A stretch of DNA of 64,000 bases from Pempheris klunzingeri (Eukaryota > Chordata > Actinopteri > Acropomatiformes > Pempheridae). Each line of letters begins with the position of its first letter. Positions within the stretch are counted from its first letter, which is position 1. Positions 23,868 through 35,153 of the stretch are shown here, piece after piece. The stretch spans positions 7,545,415 to 7,609,414 of the forward strand of contig NC_092032.1 of NCBI RefSeq assembly GCF_042242105.1, in the 5' to 3' direction. The translations under genes were made by a program, and so were the position numbers. The notes under the pieces are model-generated. The model was not told the DNA's origin. It saw only the letters and a program-made list of their open reading frames with translations, and searched no databases.

Positions 23868-24306
23868 ATACATTTACTGAAATGTACCTGTACTTTACTT
23901 GAGTAGATCCATTTTGTGATACTTTTTGTAGTTTTACGTTTCAGAGGGGAATGCTGAACTTTCTTATGCCACTAGATTTATTTAAGAAGTTACTCTACAG
24001 ATTAAGATCTTACACACACAATCAAAACATATAAAATATTTAGCATTATTGCATTATTGTACATAAAACTACCAAAAAAGCATACATTATTTAAAATTAC
24101 ATTCAGTTCAACCTGCTACAAAGGCATCTTACACAGTAATGCACTACAGAAACATCAGCAATAATCATAATCATGTTTTAACATTCTAACAATAATAGAA
24201 GCTCCTGCTGTACTCTTATTGACGTAAAATAATGAACACGTGCCTTTTACTATTATTTACATTGTAGTATTACTTGTGTAAAATATCTGCGTACCTTTCC
24301 CACCAC
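23868..24306. repeat. Copy 2 of the TTTACTT-rich dispersed teleost repeat
   Basis: The left end reads TGTACTTTACTTGAGTAGAT and the interior has TTTTTGTAGTTTTACGTTTC and AGTTACTCTACAGATTAAGA. The right end has TTGTAGTATTACTTGTGTAA followed by CTTTCCCACCACA, which looks like the inverse of a terminal GTGGTGGAA-type end. It is related to the copies at 13785 and 55495. Confidence 0.6.
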
Positions 24307-25305
24307 AGCATTTCACCTTTATTTTCACAAGATGGCCAAATCTTTAGCTTGGTTATAAATTTCATAGTTGTTCTATTTGGTATTGTTTCATTAAGCCCCT
24401 GTGTGAAGACGCTCAAAAGTCAACTGTCACTGTCAATTATGTTAAGTTAATTAAGTTAACACCGCAACCGTGTAGCCACACCTCTGTATCTAAAATCTTA
24501 CCCAGTCATACATGAACTGCGCGTCAAAATCACCAAACTAAACCACGGAGTTTTATAAAACAAAAAATCCCCATACAGCTCGCAAACTGCACTTGTACAC
24601 ACCTTCTCGGGTCAAGTCCTTGAATCCAAATAATTCGGCGTGGAAAACTGGGCGACAGATCAACCCGATCAGCCCCTACACGTCAGCGAAGTTTATTTTG
24701 CACAGGCGCAATTAGAGACACCTATGAGGGTATTCAGGAACATCACTTCCTGTCCCAGTAACGCAGGGGCATACAGATGGTGCAGTTTTAATCCCCTCCG
24801 CTTCATAAATATTTATCCCACATACTCCACTGTTGATGTGCGCCACACCTATCATTTGATTGAAAACATGTCATAATTCGTGCGGGTGGCGCCGAGTGCA
24901 GCCTTTGCGGTCACGTCTCTGTTATTCAACCTTAATTAACTCGTCACAGTCTTTGTGACAATCCGGGTTGGCAGAATGGGGACTCATTTTTTATTCACCT
25001 TTAATGTGAAAACGAGGATTTCATATTAAAGGGGAATCCGTGTAATCTAGGCATCGACCAATGTTTTTTTTTTTGACGAAATTAAATCAGCGGGTTTTTT
25101 TTCCTTCGTCTTCTCTTTTTCGGTCAATCGGTGCTTCCACACATATGTACATTAACAATCTCTAATATCTGCGGGGTTACATAAGGGATTTGATAGCTGT
25201 CCCTTCTGAATGTCAGCAATCAGCCTTGGGGGGAGCTGTGGTCTGTTTACTAGAGGGAAAAGGGGAAGGAGAGAGGGATAGGGCGAATGAAGGGAGGGGG
25301 AGAAC

Positions 25306-25307
<2 letters not shown>

Positions 25308-25357
<50 letters not shown>

Positions 25358-25370
25358 GAGAGAGAGAGAG
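25308..25370. repeat. GA microsatellite in the zfhx2 leader
   Basis: About 30 AG units with a few G interruptions, followed at 25421-25434 by a short GT run. It lies 80-140 bp upstream of the proposed zfhx2 start codon and is therefore probably transcribed, or in the core promoter. Confidence 0.95.
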
Positions 25371-25450
25371 GGAGGGCAGGCAAGAAAACTTTTCACTTCT
25401 GAGGAGCCACGGAGGAAGCGTGTGTGTGTGTGTGTGCTGGAGCGGCGACC

Positions 25451-28400
25451 ATGCAGGTAAAAACGCATTAGCTAATTGCTCTGAACTTAATTAAACGTCA
25501 TCCGCGATCGGTTAATTGTGCTGATTTTAGCGGGGAGGGTGGCCTGCGACTGGTAGAAGATCGAGCGAACGACGGATCGTGCCCCATACTAATCCGATCC
25601 CTTATAGAAATCCAACATTAAATCCCAAACTTTTTTCTGCCTCTCGTCTCTCTCGCCTGCTCTCCCTACACCACCCCCATCGTCGAGGCGACCGCGGCGC
25701 ACGTACTCCAGCTTCAAGTAGCTTTTTAGCGATTAATTCTTTCGCCAATTACGGCTTGAAGCTGTTAAAATGATAGTTTAAATGGCCATGTGTTGCACCG
25801 TAAGTATTAAAGGGGTGGATTTGGGCGCTAGGACGCGTCAAAAAGGGGGTCTGCTGGGCGGCGAGGGAGGAGGGGGTGCGAGTGTTTTCTAACACATCTG
25901 TAAACGGAGCCCACGTTCATTAATTAAATGGCTTTAGTCCGGCTAGGCCTCAATTTGCGCTGTTGAGCAGCAGGCGGCGGGCGGTGCAACACTAGATGCC
26001 CGATTGGCAGCCCACAATCAGAGGGGTAAGGACACAACTCGAGGCCGAGGTTTTTTGAAAGCTAAAGCCTAGTGAGTGTGCTTTATATCCTGGGTGAACT
26101 CAGTCGGTGTGTTGGAGCTGCACTTCCCACCTGGAGCAGGCAGAGTTTGTCGACTAGCCAGTTGGAGACAGTTTGAAGAGCGGTTAATTATCTCTGCCTG
26201 CTAACAGGCTAGCTAGCGAAGTGACACGACTGTTATTAGCTCAACCCGTTTGTTTATTAATTTAATGACCGTCCAGCCGTAACTGAAAGCCAGCGACGGG
26301 ATTATGCTGACGCCTGCCCTGTCTTTTACAGTTTCAGAGAAGTGACTGGCTATTAGTGCGGGATTATTTTTTCCAAACTAACCGCTAACCAGCATTTCCA
26401 GAGACACGACTGTAATGCGACGTTACGGGGGGGCTTCTCAACCTAGCTTGCTAGCTAATTGATTCGTCTCTGGTCGGCGTAGCTAATTAGACTGCTCATT
26501 AATTAGCCAACTATGAGCAGAGGCACGTCAATCTAGTGATATCTTGGCTTTTAATTACCAAACTCATCGCGAGGAGCTTTTACTCGTGATATAATCTGCA
26601 GGTATAGACTTGTCGAAATGTTACCTGGTCATATGTTAACCCTGCTAGCTTGCTAATTGGCATGACGGGGAAGTGAGGATTGTAGCTGTGTTGGTATTTC
26701 TCCTCATGGGCATGAATTGCTGTCCTGATTGCTTGGACCGTGAATGGTCGCAGCTATGTGGTTAAAATCTAGACCAGTGGTCTTTCTTGACATCTTAAAA
26801 AATGCATGGGAGTCAGATTTCTTTCTTGATCATGCACGTCGAGCTAATGCAGTGTAACCTCGGGTTATATTTAATATTTTGACCACACGTTCCTTGTATT
26901 GGTTAAAACTGGAGAGGAATTAGTGCTTCTGGATACAATATGCTCATTGTCAAGCAGCGCATGTTATGATTTGCATTGAGTGTTACTCCAGTATATTCTG
27001 CATTTATCACATTTCATGTGCACATGTGATATCAGATCAGTTTGGCTTGAGGTAGGAAACAAAGGATCTTTTATCTTGTGCAATATCACATCTGCTGAAT
27101 GCATGAGATGGATACTCATTTATGTGACAAAGGTGTCATTCAAACAATGCTATTATTGTGTAATCTGATGCTGCCATTGTAAACAAAATGTTTAGGAGCC
27201 ATGTTTAGAAGGGAAGTCGGGAATGTAACTTCAAAGACCTGTAAGAATGAGGTGCTGATCTTGGATTGGCTTTACTGTTAAAAGGCCTATTGAAGAGTGT
27301 GGTACCTGGCTTTTGATTGTGGGTTCAAATAGTAAAAGCTAAGGGATGTAACCATCAAGTTAAAAGTTTACTTTTGTATTAGCTGGTGCCGTTAACCTTT
27401 TGATCACATTTTCCTTAATTTTGTATGTTCTATGAAATACTTTACACTGTTTATGTGATTTATAATGGCTCTAGAAAGAGTAGGATTCGCTAACATCCAT
27501 TTTGTTTATTAGGAGGAGTCTGGAGAGACAGTGAGCAGTGAAAGCAATGGGGTGGCAGAGTGGCTGTGCCCCCTGTGCCAAAAAGGACAAACGGACAGAT
27601 CCTCCCTGTCTGTACATCTCACTGAGCAACACAGCGTACTTCCATCTTGTGTTGACAAATTACTGGACATTGTAAGTATGGCCATTACACTGTATATCAT
27701 AAGATTATTAATGTCATAATCTGTGTGTGGGTTCACATGGTTTTTTTTTACCCCACATAGGAGATATAGTCTTATCAGTTATGTGCATAATGTTTAATGA
27801 GCCTGCTTGTTGTTGGCTAATATAAATGGGTTGGACAAAATTTCAAGCACCCTGCAATGCTGTAACTCTGCAGGAAATGTAAATTTAATGAAGTTCATCA
27901 TGTTGTTTTTTTTTTCCCTTTTTTTTTTTTTATAAACAAACTCTCTAAGATATTAGTTCAGCTTGGTCGTTATTTTTGAAGCTGTGAAGTTTGCAGTAGT
28001 CACAAGTAGACTTTTACCAACATTTAAAATAACTCGTATAAAAGTGTCACCAAATCAGTATTCACTGCTGGTATTTTAATTTGCTCCTGTTGCTTTGTCC
28101 ACCCTCTGCTGTATACACTCAGTTGCCAGTTTATTAGGTGCACCTAATCAAAACAAATGCAGTCTAGTACAACAGCCCTGCAATAAATCCCACCTTCATG
28201 AAGGTCATAATGTTCATTGTTTGATGAAACTGTACCTATTTATACTGGCAGGTGTTTCTATTATTTTGTCCACCCCATTTATATGAATGAGGGAAGGCTA
28301 AATAGCTGAAACACAACTGTTTAAAACAACTGTATAATGCAAAACAACACTGTAAACTACATCCTCCAAAATGACCACACAAATGACTCTACAGTCAGTT

Positions 28401-31400
28401 TCAACAAAAACTGAACATTAGAAACTTCATAGGGGAAGGGAAGATTATTACAGGACTGTTGTAGTAGACTGCTTTAGTTTTAGGTAGGTGTACGCAATGA
28501 ACTGGCAACTGAGTGTATATACTGTACATCACAGTATGTGAGAGGATCCCCAAGATAGATGGGTGTAACGAGGAAGTAATCCCCTGGTTTTTGTAACCTG
28601 TGTACAATAAGTAAGCCGGGTTATTTGTATGTATAGGGAAGTGTTGTTAAACACACATTATTCCCATATGTCATTACTGCGTTATGACATATTAGGATAA
28701 TCGTGTAACAGTCAATCGATGTTACTATGTTAATAATTAGTAGTTTGAATTGTTGAGGTTGTTTTCTGTTTCTGATTTATGGAAACTCACTTATGGCAGT
28801 CACCACCATAGTGTAGTGTTCATTATTTTGATAGTTTGAATATTTAATTGTTTGGATCAACCAGTTGCCAGACATGCCAATTAAAGTATTTGCTGAGCCT
28901 ACACCAAAGTTAAAAAAAAAAAAGCAAGCACCTCAGTGAACACAGTACTTCTAATGGCTGCTTGACAGTTTAGTATGCAAAGTGTAAAATGTGTTGTGAG
29001 GGAATCTTATTGGTGGATAAATAGATCAAAGCCAGTTTAATTTGTGCCTTTAGGATAATTTGCAAATTAAAGACTAGCCAGGTTTGCAATGGGTAATATA
29101 ACCACACATCAATGTGTCACGCCCAAATGTTGTTGCTCAAAAGAGACATAGCATTCAGCTCTGCTGAAAGGAGCCATGCAGAGTTAAGTTTGCTATGGGA
29201 ATTTTGCTGACTCCCTCCTTTCATTTTCTTTTAACAGGCTGTACTAAAACGGGGTGCCAGTGGAGAGGACAACAGTGCCCAAACATCTGCAGGTGACTGT
29301 GAAAAATATTTTTTTCATAATAAATCATAAAGAAAACTGATTACTGTAATAACGCACATACTTGATTTTTTTTTTGTTGTTCTCTTAACACTGATTAGGT
29401 GTATAATTATGGACTTTGTTGGTCAAACCTGGTTTCTCCATAAATGGATTACTGTAATGTGGATGGATGTGTTTGTGGCACTAAAATGGTGTTACCCAGA
29501 TTTTCTTTTAAAGTGTGCAAGTTTTGAAGGGGAATCAAAGAAGTGCATTTACTGTATTTAAAAAAAAAAAAAAAAAAGTGGGTTGGTTGGGTCAAGAGGT
29601 GGATATGGGTCGATGAACTGTTAAATACAGCATGCAAGTGTGTACTTCTGTTATCAGTTAGTGCTCCATATTTTAGAGCATAAATGATAAACATGTGTAT
29701 TCATTTTATCAGATGCTGAATCTTCAGAACTGAAGCACGCTGAAGACGTCAGCTCAGACCTCTGCCAATCTAGTGAGAGTTCAGACGCTACCCAGACGCT
29801 TGGAGACAAAGAGATGGAGGAAGAGAGAATAATGGAACAGGAGGGAGGTGAAGCTGAGCCTGAGCCAGAAGAGGAGGGAAATCAACTCACAGGAGCCAAA
29901 CAGCAAAATGCAACTGAAAACACAGAAATCCCAGACGCTAGTGAAAAGTCAGTTGGTAAAAATGGTGTGCCAGCTGAAAATAACACCCGGTTGTTCAAAT
30001 GCAATGCCTGTCTGGAAACTTTTCCCAGCAGAACTGCTTTGAGCGTTCATTACAACTCTGCATCCCACATTCAGAGGATGACCACAGGCTCAGCAAGACA
30101 AGGTGGGGAACATGATCCCCCAACACAGTCAGTTCCTGTCCTGTCTCGGCCATATATATCAAACAAACCCTACCAGTGTGCTATTTGTCGAGTCTCTTAC
30201 AATCATGCCATCACCCTCGAGAGCCATATGAAATCAGTCTTGCACCAGTCCCGCAGCAGAAATGCTGGACTTGTTGCACACGCTGCAAACAGCACAGTGG
30301 CCACAGCAAGTCTGGGAGGTAACGCCACCAGTGCTCCAAACACTGTAGTGACCACATCTGGAAGCGGAGTCAGTCAGTTAGTTACTACCACCAACTGTGC
30401 GGTTCCTGGGACGACGACGACGACTACAAAAGATGCAGAGCAGATTCAAACTTCTATGGCTCCCTCTCTCCTCACCTCCCCTGTGGCCTCAGCCCAGGCG
30501 GTCTCAGCCTTTCTCACCCTGCTCACATCTAGTCCCAACACCCTCTCACACTCCCTCCTCCCATCCCTGTTCACGGCCGGTGCTGCGCCCAGTGCTGCCG
30601 TGCCTCAGCTTGTGCCTCAGCCTCAAATGGTCATGCCCTTGATCTTGAATGGGCTTCAAGCCCAAACCCAGCAGCACCAAGAGAACCAGCAAGGCCAGCT
30701 CCTTACCCAGTGTGTGCCATTAGTAGGTCTCAGCCCAGCCCAGCAAGCCCTCCTAACCCAAAGACTTAACAGCTTACAGAGCCAGTGGCCCTCTGCAGGA
30801 GTCCCAACAAACATGCAGCCTGGCCTGGAAGAGCAAAGCAAGACTATCAAGTGCGAGAGAGAACAAGATAGGCAGGACAGTGATGAGACAGTTGAAGAGA
30901 AAATCTCAGATCAGATCAACGACAGGAATAACTGGACTAAAGAGAACATAAAAACAGAGAAACTTAAGGAAGAGGACAGTAAAGAATTTGCACAGTGTCC
31001 TAATATAGAAAGCAAAGTGAAGGTTGAGAATAATGAAGACAATGGAAAGGCACATAGAGATAGCACAACAGATGGAGACAGCTCGACTAATCAGTTGGAC
31101 CTGGAAGGTGATAAAGCAGCTCGCCTCAATCTCTCCCCAGTGGGCACAGAGAAGAGCCTCCGCAATAAGAACCTCTCGCCTTCTGCATCTGTGCCCAGCA
31201 ACTCAAGCCTCAGTCCTGTAAATTTAAACCTTACACTTAGCCCCGACTCTACTCCACAAAAGTCACAATCAGGAACTAGTCCTTGTGGCTCTCTTGGCAC
31301 CCCAAAATCCAGCCTGAGTACAAATGCCTTAACTGACAACCAAACGCGAACCCATTGTAATGCAATTGGATCAATATATCCAGACCTTCCAGTACTGTCT

Positions 31401-34400
31401 GAGTTCCAGTCGGAAGTTCTTTGGGCGTTCTTTGAGTCACGTAGTGAGGCTGATGCTGCAAGTCCTCCCCATGAGGACTGTGAGGCGCTGGGAAGAGAGG
31501 TCGGGCTTTCTGAGGAAGAGGTGCGTAGGTGGTTGAGTCAAGCTCGACATGCAAAACAGAGGCAGAGGGCGACAGAGTTGGAGCACCTACAAGGCTTGGC
31601 AGGATTTACAAGGCATACGCTAAGTTCCGACAATGACTATGACGACGAAGAAAGCTCACTAATTATAGCAGAAGGTGAGGATGATGCTGAGGCGTCAGGT
31701 AGTCAGGCAATAGATTTGTCTAGTACAAGAGGGAAACGCAGACCGAGAGATTTGGGAAGGGAGGGCCAGGGAGACTCCTGTCTCACCTCTGACTCAGAAA
31801 ATGAGGTATACACCTCCGTCATCGTGTCTGATGAGGACAGTCAGAATGGGTCTTTGCGTGAGGGTCCTGAGAGCCCGGCTAAAGATGAGGCCCAGTGGGA
31901 GCTCCATGGTGATAAGGGGTCAGTTGGAGGAAAAGTTTTGCGCTCCACAACTGTGTTTCTCTCTGATGCAGAGGATGAGTATGAAGATGAGGAGGGTGGA
32001 GGGGGTCAAAGGGCCAAGAGGAAAAAAAGAAAGGGGGAGTTTGAGCGCGACGAGGTGGAGTTGAAGAAGGAGAGACAGGACCCAGACGTGGATCTAGAGT
32101 TAGAAGCTCAAGGGGATCCTCCAAGTTCACTCTCCCACACTATGGATCAGCCTGAGATTCCAACCAGTGCTCTCCACTCGCTTCCCCTGTCCCTTGCTCC
32201 CTTTTCTACTCAATTCCTCAGCCCCTATGTCTTGTCCCTCACTCCTTCAGTGGTTGGAGATGGGAGCAAGTTACCTCTCTTTCCTAACCCACCAACTATC
32301 ACACGCTTCTCCAGCTCTCTTCTCTCACAGTCTCTCTCCTCTCACAACCAAGCTTCTCACTATTTGTCCAATGGTGGCGACTGTGAGTCCGCTCTGGATC
32401 TCAGCATGGGGAAAAACAACTCAAAATCTGCTTCATGCTCATCATCCCTGGCTGATAAGATTGCAGCACAGAAGGGACAGTTGCTTGATGGGCTTGGCCT
32501 GAGACCCACATCCAAAGGTCTGGTAGTCGTCCAGGTGAAGCCGGAATCTGTTACTGCCATGCCTTCTTCAAACAGCAGTATGAGTCTGGTCAACTGCAAC
32601 AACATGACAAAGTCTAGTCTTTACATGAGGGCAGCAGAGAAAATGAACGCCTCACTATTGGAAAGGGAGCGTGAAAAGGAGAGAGAGAAGGAGAGGGAGC
32701 AGGAGCAGCAGCAAAGGAAGTCTAAAGGAAAAAGGTATCGGGATATGCGGCGTTCAAGGACCATCATTCAAGCTGAACAACTTGACATTCTGTATGGCTG
32801 CTATTTCAAAGACCCAAATCCTGGGAAGCATGAGTTTGAACAGATTTCAGAGTGGGTCCACCTTCCAAAGAAGGTTGTTCAGATTTGGTTCCAGAACATG
32901 AGGGCAAGGGAACGCAAGGGTGAGGTCCGATTTATCAGTGACGGGACCCTGGCAGCGGTTGGCAAACCCCTCATTAAGTTTACCTGGCCTCTGTCAAAAC
33001 CCATATTTTCCAACAAGCCTCCTCCAAATAATACTGGGGGCATCACAACTACTCCAATTGTGCGCACCCTCATGAAGACAGAGAGAGAGCCTGTAAAGGA
33101 GCTGGGCAAACCTGCCCTTGTCAAAAAATTAACGCCAGTTCCTATCAAGCCGAAGGAGGTTGTTTCCTCTACCACAGTCTCTCCCGTAAGCACCAGTGCT
33201 TCTGCAGTGCCAAAGACCAAGCTCGAAACCACCAGCAACGTCACTATGGTCAAAGTTGCACCCAAAGTAAACACCCCTGTCCTTTTAGTACCACCCAAGG
33301 ACCCAGTCCCCATTGCCCCACGACCGGCCCAGAAACGAAAGCTAGAGCAGGACAGCGAAGAAGAAAAGACTGATGAGGAGAGAGACCATGAAAATGAAAT
33401 GGCTTCTGGACCGGGAACCACTAATCGCATGGTGCCCAAGCTGCCCACAACTCCCATTAACAACAGGCCTCCTGCCACTACAGTGGTGTCACAAAAACAG
33501 AATGGGCTCAACTACTGGACCCCTAAAGTCCCCATTAAGATCAACACTTTATCAAGAGAACAACTGGCACTTCCCACACACACGCCCCCTCGTACAATCC
33601 CCCCTCCTCCCACCCCCAGCATTGCGCCAGTCAGCCCGAATACCCCCAGCTCTGCCAAAGTGGCCAGCCCCTCCACCCCAGTCGTAGCTAAATCAAGCCC
33701 GACAGAAAGCAGTTTTCTGCCGCACTCATCCAGCCGCAGGCCACGCACACACCTGTCCTGCCTACAACTGTCCATTCTGCAGTCCTGTTACGAGACCTGT
33801 GCCCACCCTAACGCTATGGAGTGTGAGGCGATCGGCACCGAGCTCAACCTGCCACTCAAGGTGGTGCAGATCTGGTTCCAAAACACCAGAGCCAAGGAGA
33901 AGCGCTGGAGGCTACAGCAAGAGAAAATGGTGAGCTGGCAAGTAGTGTTGCTCTACAGTATTTTTTTAATCTCTTTGGCACAATATCACATTATTGTACT
34001 ACAGTAGAATAAGAAAAGAGAGATAAAATTGACAGCAAGCTAGGTCACTGAGAAGATTAAACTTTTAGTTTTTCTTGGCATCACATTGCTGCTTTGCACC
34101 TTTTTATTCAAGGATTGGGCAATAATTTAATATTTTATATTGACTTTGGAATCAAATTGCGCTGAACTCACTATTATTTTACAATAGTTATTTTGCAATA
34201 ACGGTGTAATGCATAGAAATGGAACACATCAATGTTTATGTGATTTTTGTTTTGCATGTATTTTCCAAATTGTGATAACTTGTTAGAAAAATAATTTGTA
34301 TTAACTTTGTGAAATTGATTTCAACTCTATTGTCCAACACTGCTGCATTCAAGCCATTATTTCTCCTCTAAAAACATAATGTGTCTGAGACCCAAATACA

Positions 34401-35153
34401 ACGCAGCTGACACTACCACAGTAGTTTGTCATATTATTGTGACAATAGTATATATTGATTATTGGAGTATTATAGATTACATAGTACTCCTATTGCTTAC
34501 TTTTGAGTACCCAAGAGCGCATTTTGTCTGTCTATAAAATGCATGTAGTCAAAATGAAATATTACTGTCAAATTTTTTTACTTAGTTAGCACTTATACAG
34601 AGTGCTTGAATATTACTCAGATGGTTCAGTGAAACCTTAAACAAGAGTTAGACTTCATAATCATATTCCCTCTCTCCGTCCTTGGTCCCGTCTATTCACC
34701 CCACCTTCCCATTCCCAGTCTCCTCTGTCAGGTGGGAAGGTGGACGTGAGCTCAGGAAGCTACCTGCAGTACAACGCTCTCAAAGCCAATCGCCCCATCC
34801 TGCCCAAACCTGTTCAGCTGACAGTTACTGAACCTCCATCTTCCCCAATGGCCGGCCAGCCAGTGCCAAAGGAGACCCTGACGGGCCGCTGTGATGCCTG
34901 CAACGTCTCCTTTGAATCCCGGGCTGCAGCGAGGGCCCACGTCTTCTCCCCACGCCATCTGGCAACCCTGAGAACCACTAACTTTGGCCAGCCAACGACG
35001 CTCGTCAACAAGAACGGAAGCGGTAACAGCGGACCGGGCAGTGCTGCGCCGGGCTCCCAGGTCCCTCATTCCACTCCTGTAACCAGTTCTGGTGCTGGTT
35101 CTGGAGGGGAGATTATTGAGTCGCCTCCACCGACGGCCACCAGCAACAGTTAA
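25451..35153 (+). CDS. zfhx2: Zinc finger homeobox protein 2 (three homeodomains, C2H2 fingers), short form
   Basis: Nuclear transcription factor of the ATBF1/ZFHX family. Five coding exons join in phase: 25451-25456 (Met-Gln only), 27513-27671, 29238-29292, 29713-33929 and 34719-35153, giving about 1623 residues (human ZFHX2 about 2570). C2H2-type fingers lie at about residues 19-42 (CPLCQ...HLTEQH), 168-192 (CNACLETF), 227-251 (CAICRVSY) and 1536-1560 (CDACNVSF, the family's C-terminal finger). Homeodomains lie at about 630-695, 1080-1145 and 1414-1480. The second and third have canonical VQIWFQN. The first reads RRWLSQARH and lacks Asn51. Two PxDLS-like motifs, AIDLS and ALDLS, could bind CtBP. 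Exon 2 has no in-frame ATG, so the tiny first coding exon is needed for this start. Compared with mammals the N-terminal multi-finger region is missing or encoded elsewhere. Adjacency to thtpa supports the identity. Confidence 0.88.
25465..26660. promoter_or_regulatory. Cluster of TAATT homeodomain-core motifs in zfhx2 intron 1
   Basis: About a dozen TAATT/AATTA cores occur in 1.2 kb of otherwise CpG-containing intron, for example GCTAATTGCT near 25473, TTAATTAAAC near 25490 and CATTAATTAAATG near 25918. Others are GTTAATTATC near 26185 and the pair GCTAATTAGA and CATTAATTAGCC near 26480-26510. This suggests a homeodomain-responsive enhancer, possibly autoregulatory. It is inferred from motif density only. 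Confidence 0.3.
27821..28284. repeat. Outer inverted repeat pair interleaved with a MITE in zfhx2 intron 2
   Basis: TATAAATGGGTTGGACAAAA at 27821-27840 is repeated in inverse orientation, with one mismatch, as ATTTTGTCCACCCCATTTAT at about 28264-28283. The second arm falls inside the 28116-28515 element, so the two inverted-repeat pairs overlap rather than nest. Either two related elements inserted into one another, or the family carries internal inverted repeats. Confidence 0.7.
28116..28515. mobile_element. 400-bp MITE with about 70-bp terminal inverted repeats
   Basis: The left terminus, CACTCAGTTGCCAGTTTATT onward to about 28187, and the right terminus from about 28445 to 28515, ending AACTGGCAACTGAGTG, are long inverted copies of each other with scattered mismatches. 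TATA flanks both ends (28112-28115 and 28516-28519), consistent with a TA or TATA target duplication. No transposase frame is present. It resembles a widespread teleost non-autonomous DNA element; the superfamily is not certain, but Tc1/mariner-type targeting fits. Confidence 0.85.

Larger units (their letters stand above)
23625..25450. promoter_or_regulatory. Shared upstream region between divergent thtpa and zfhx2
   Basis: About 1.8 kb separates the two start codons. The half near thtpa carries a dispersed repeat (23868-24306). The stretch around 24500-24910 is a plausible thtpa first-exon and promoter area. The right part holds the zfhx2 5' UTR with long GA and GT tracts. No coding exon was recognised. 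Confidence 0.5.

Noticed and set aside
32879-33511. 210-codon minus-strand frame within zfhx2 exon 4
   Set aside because: It is a shadow of the real coding strand, where a Pro/Thr-rich region leaves the complementary frame open.
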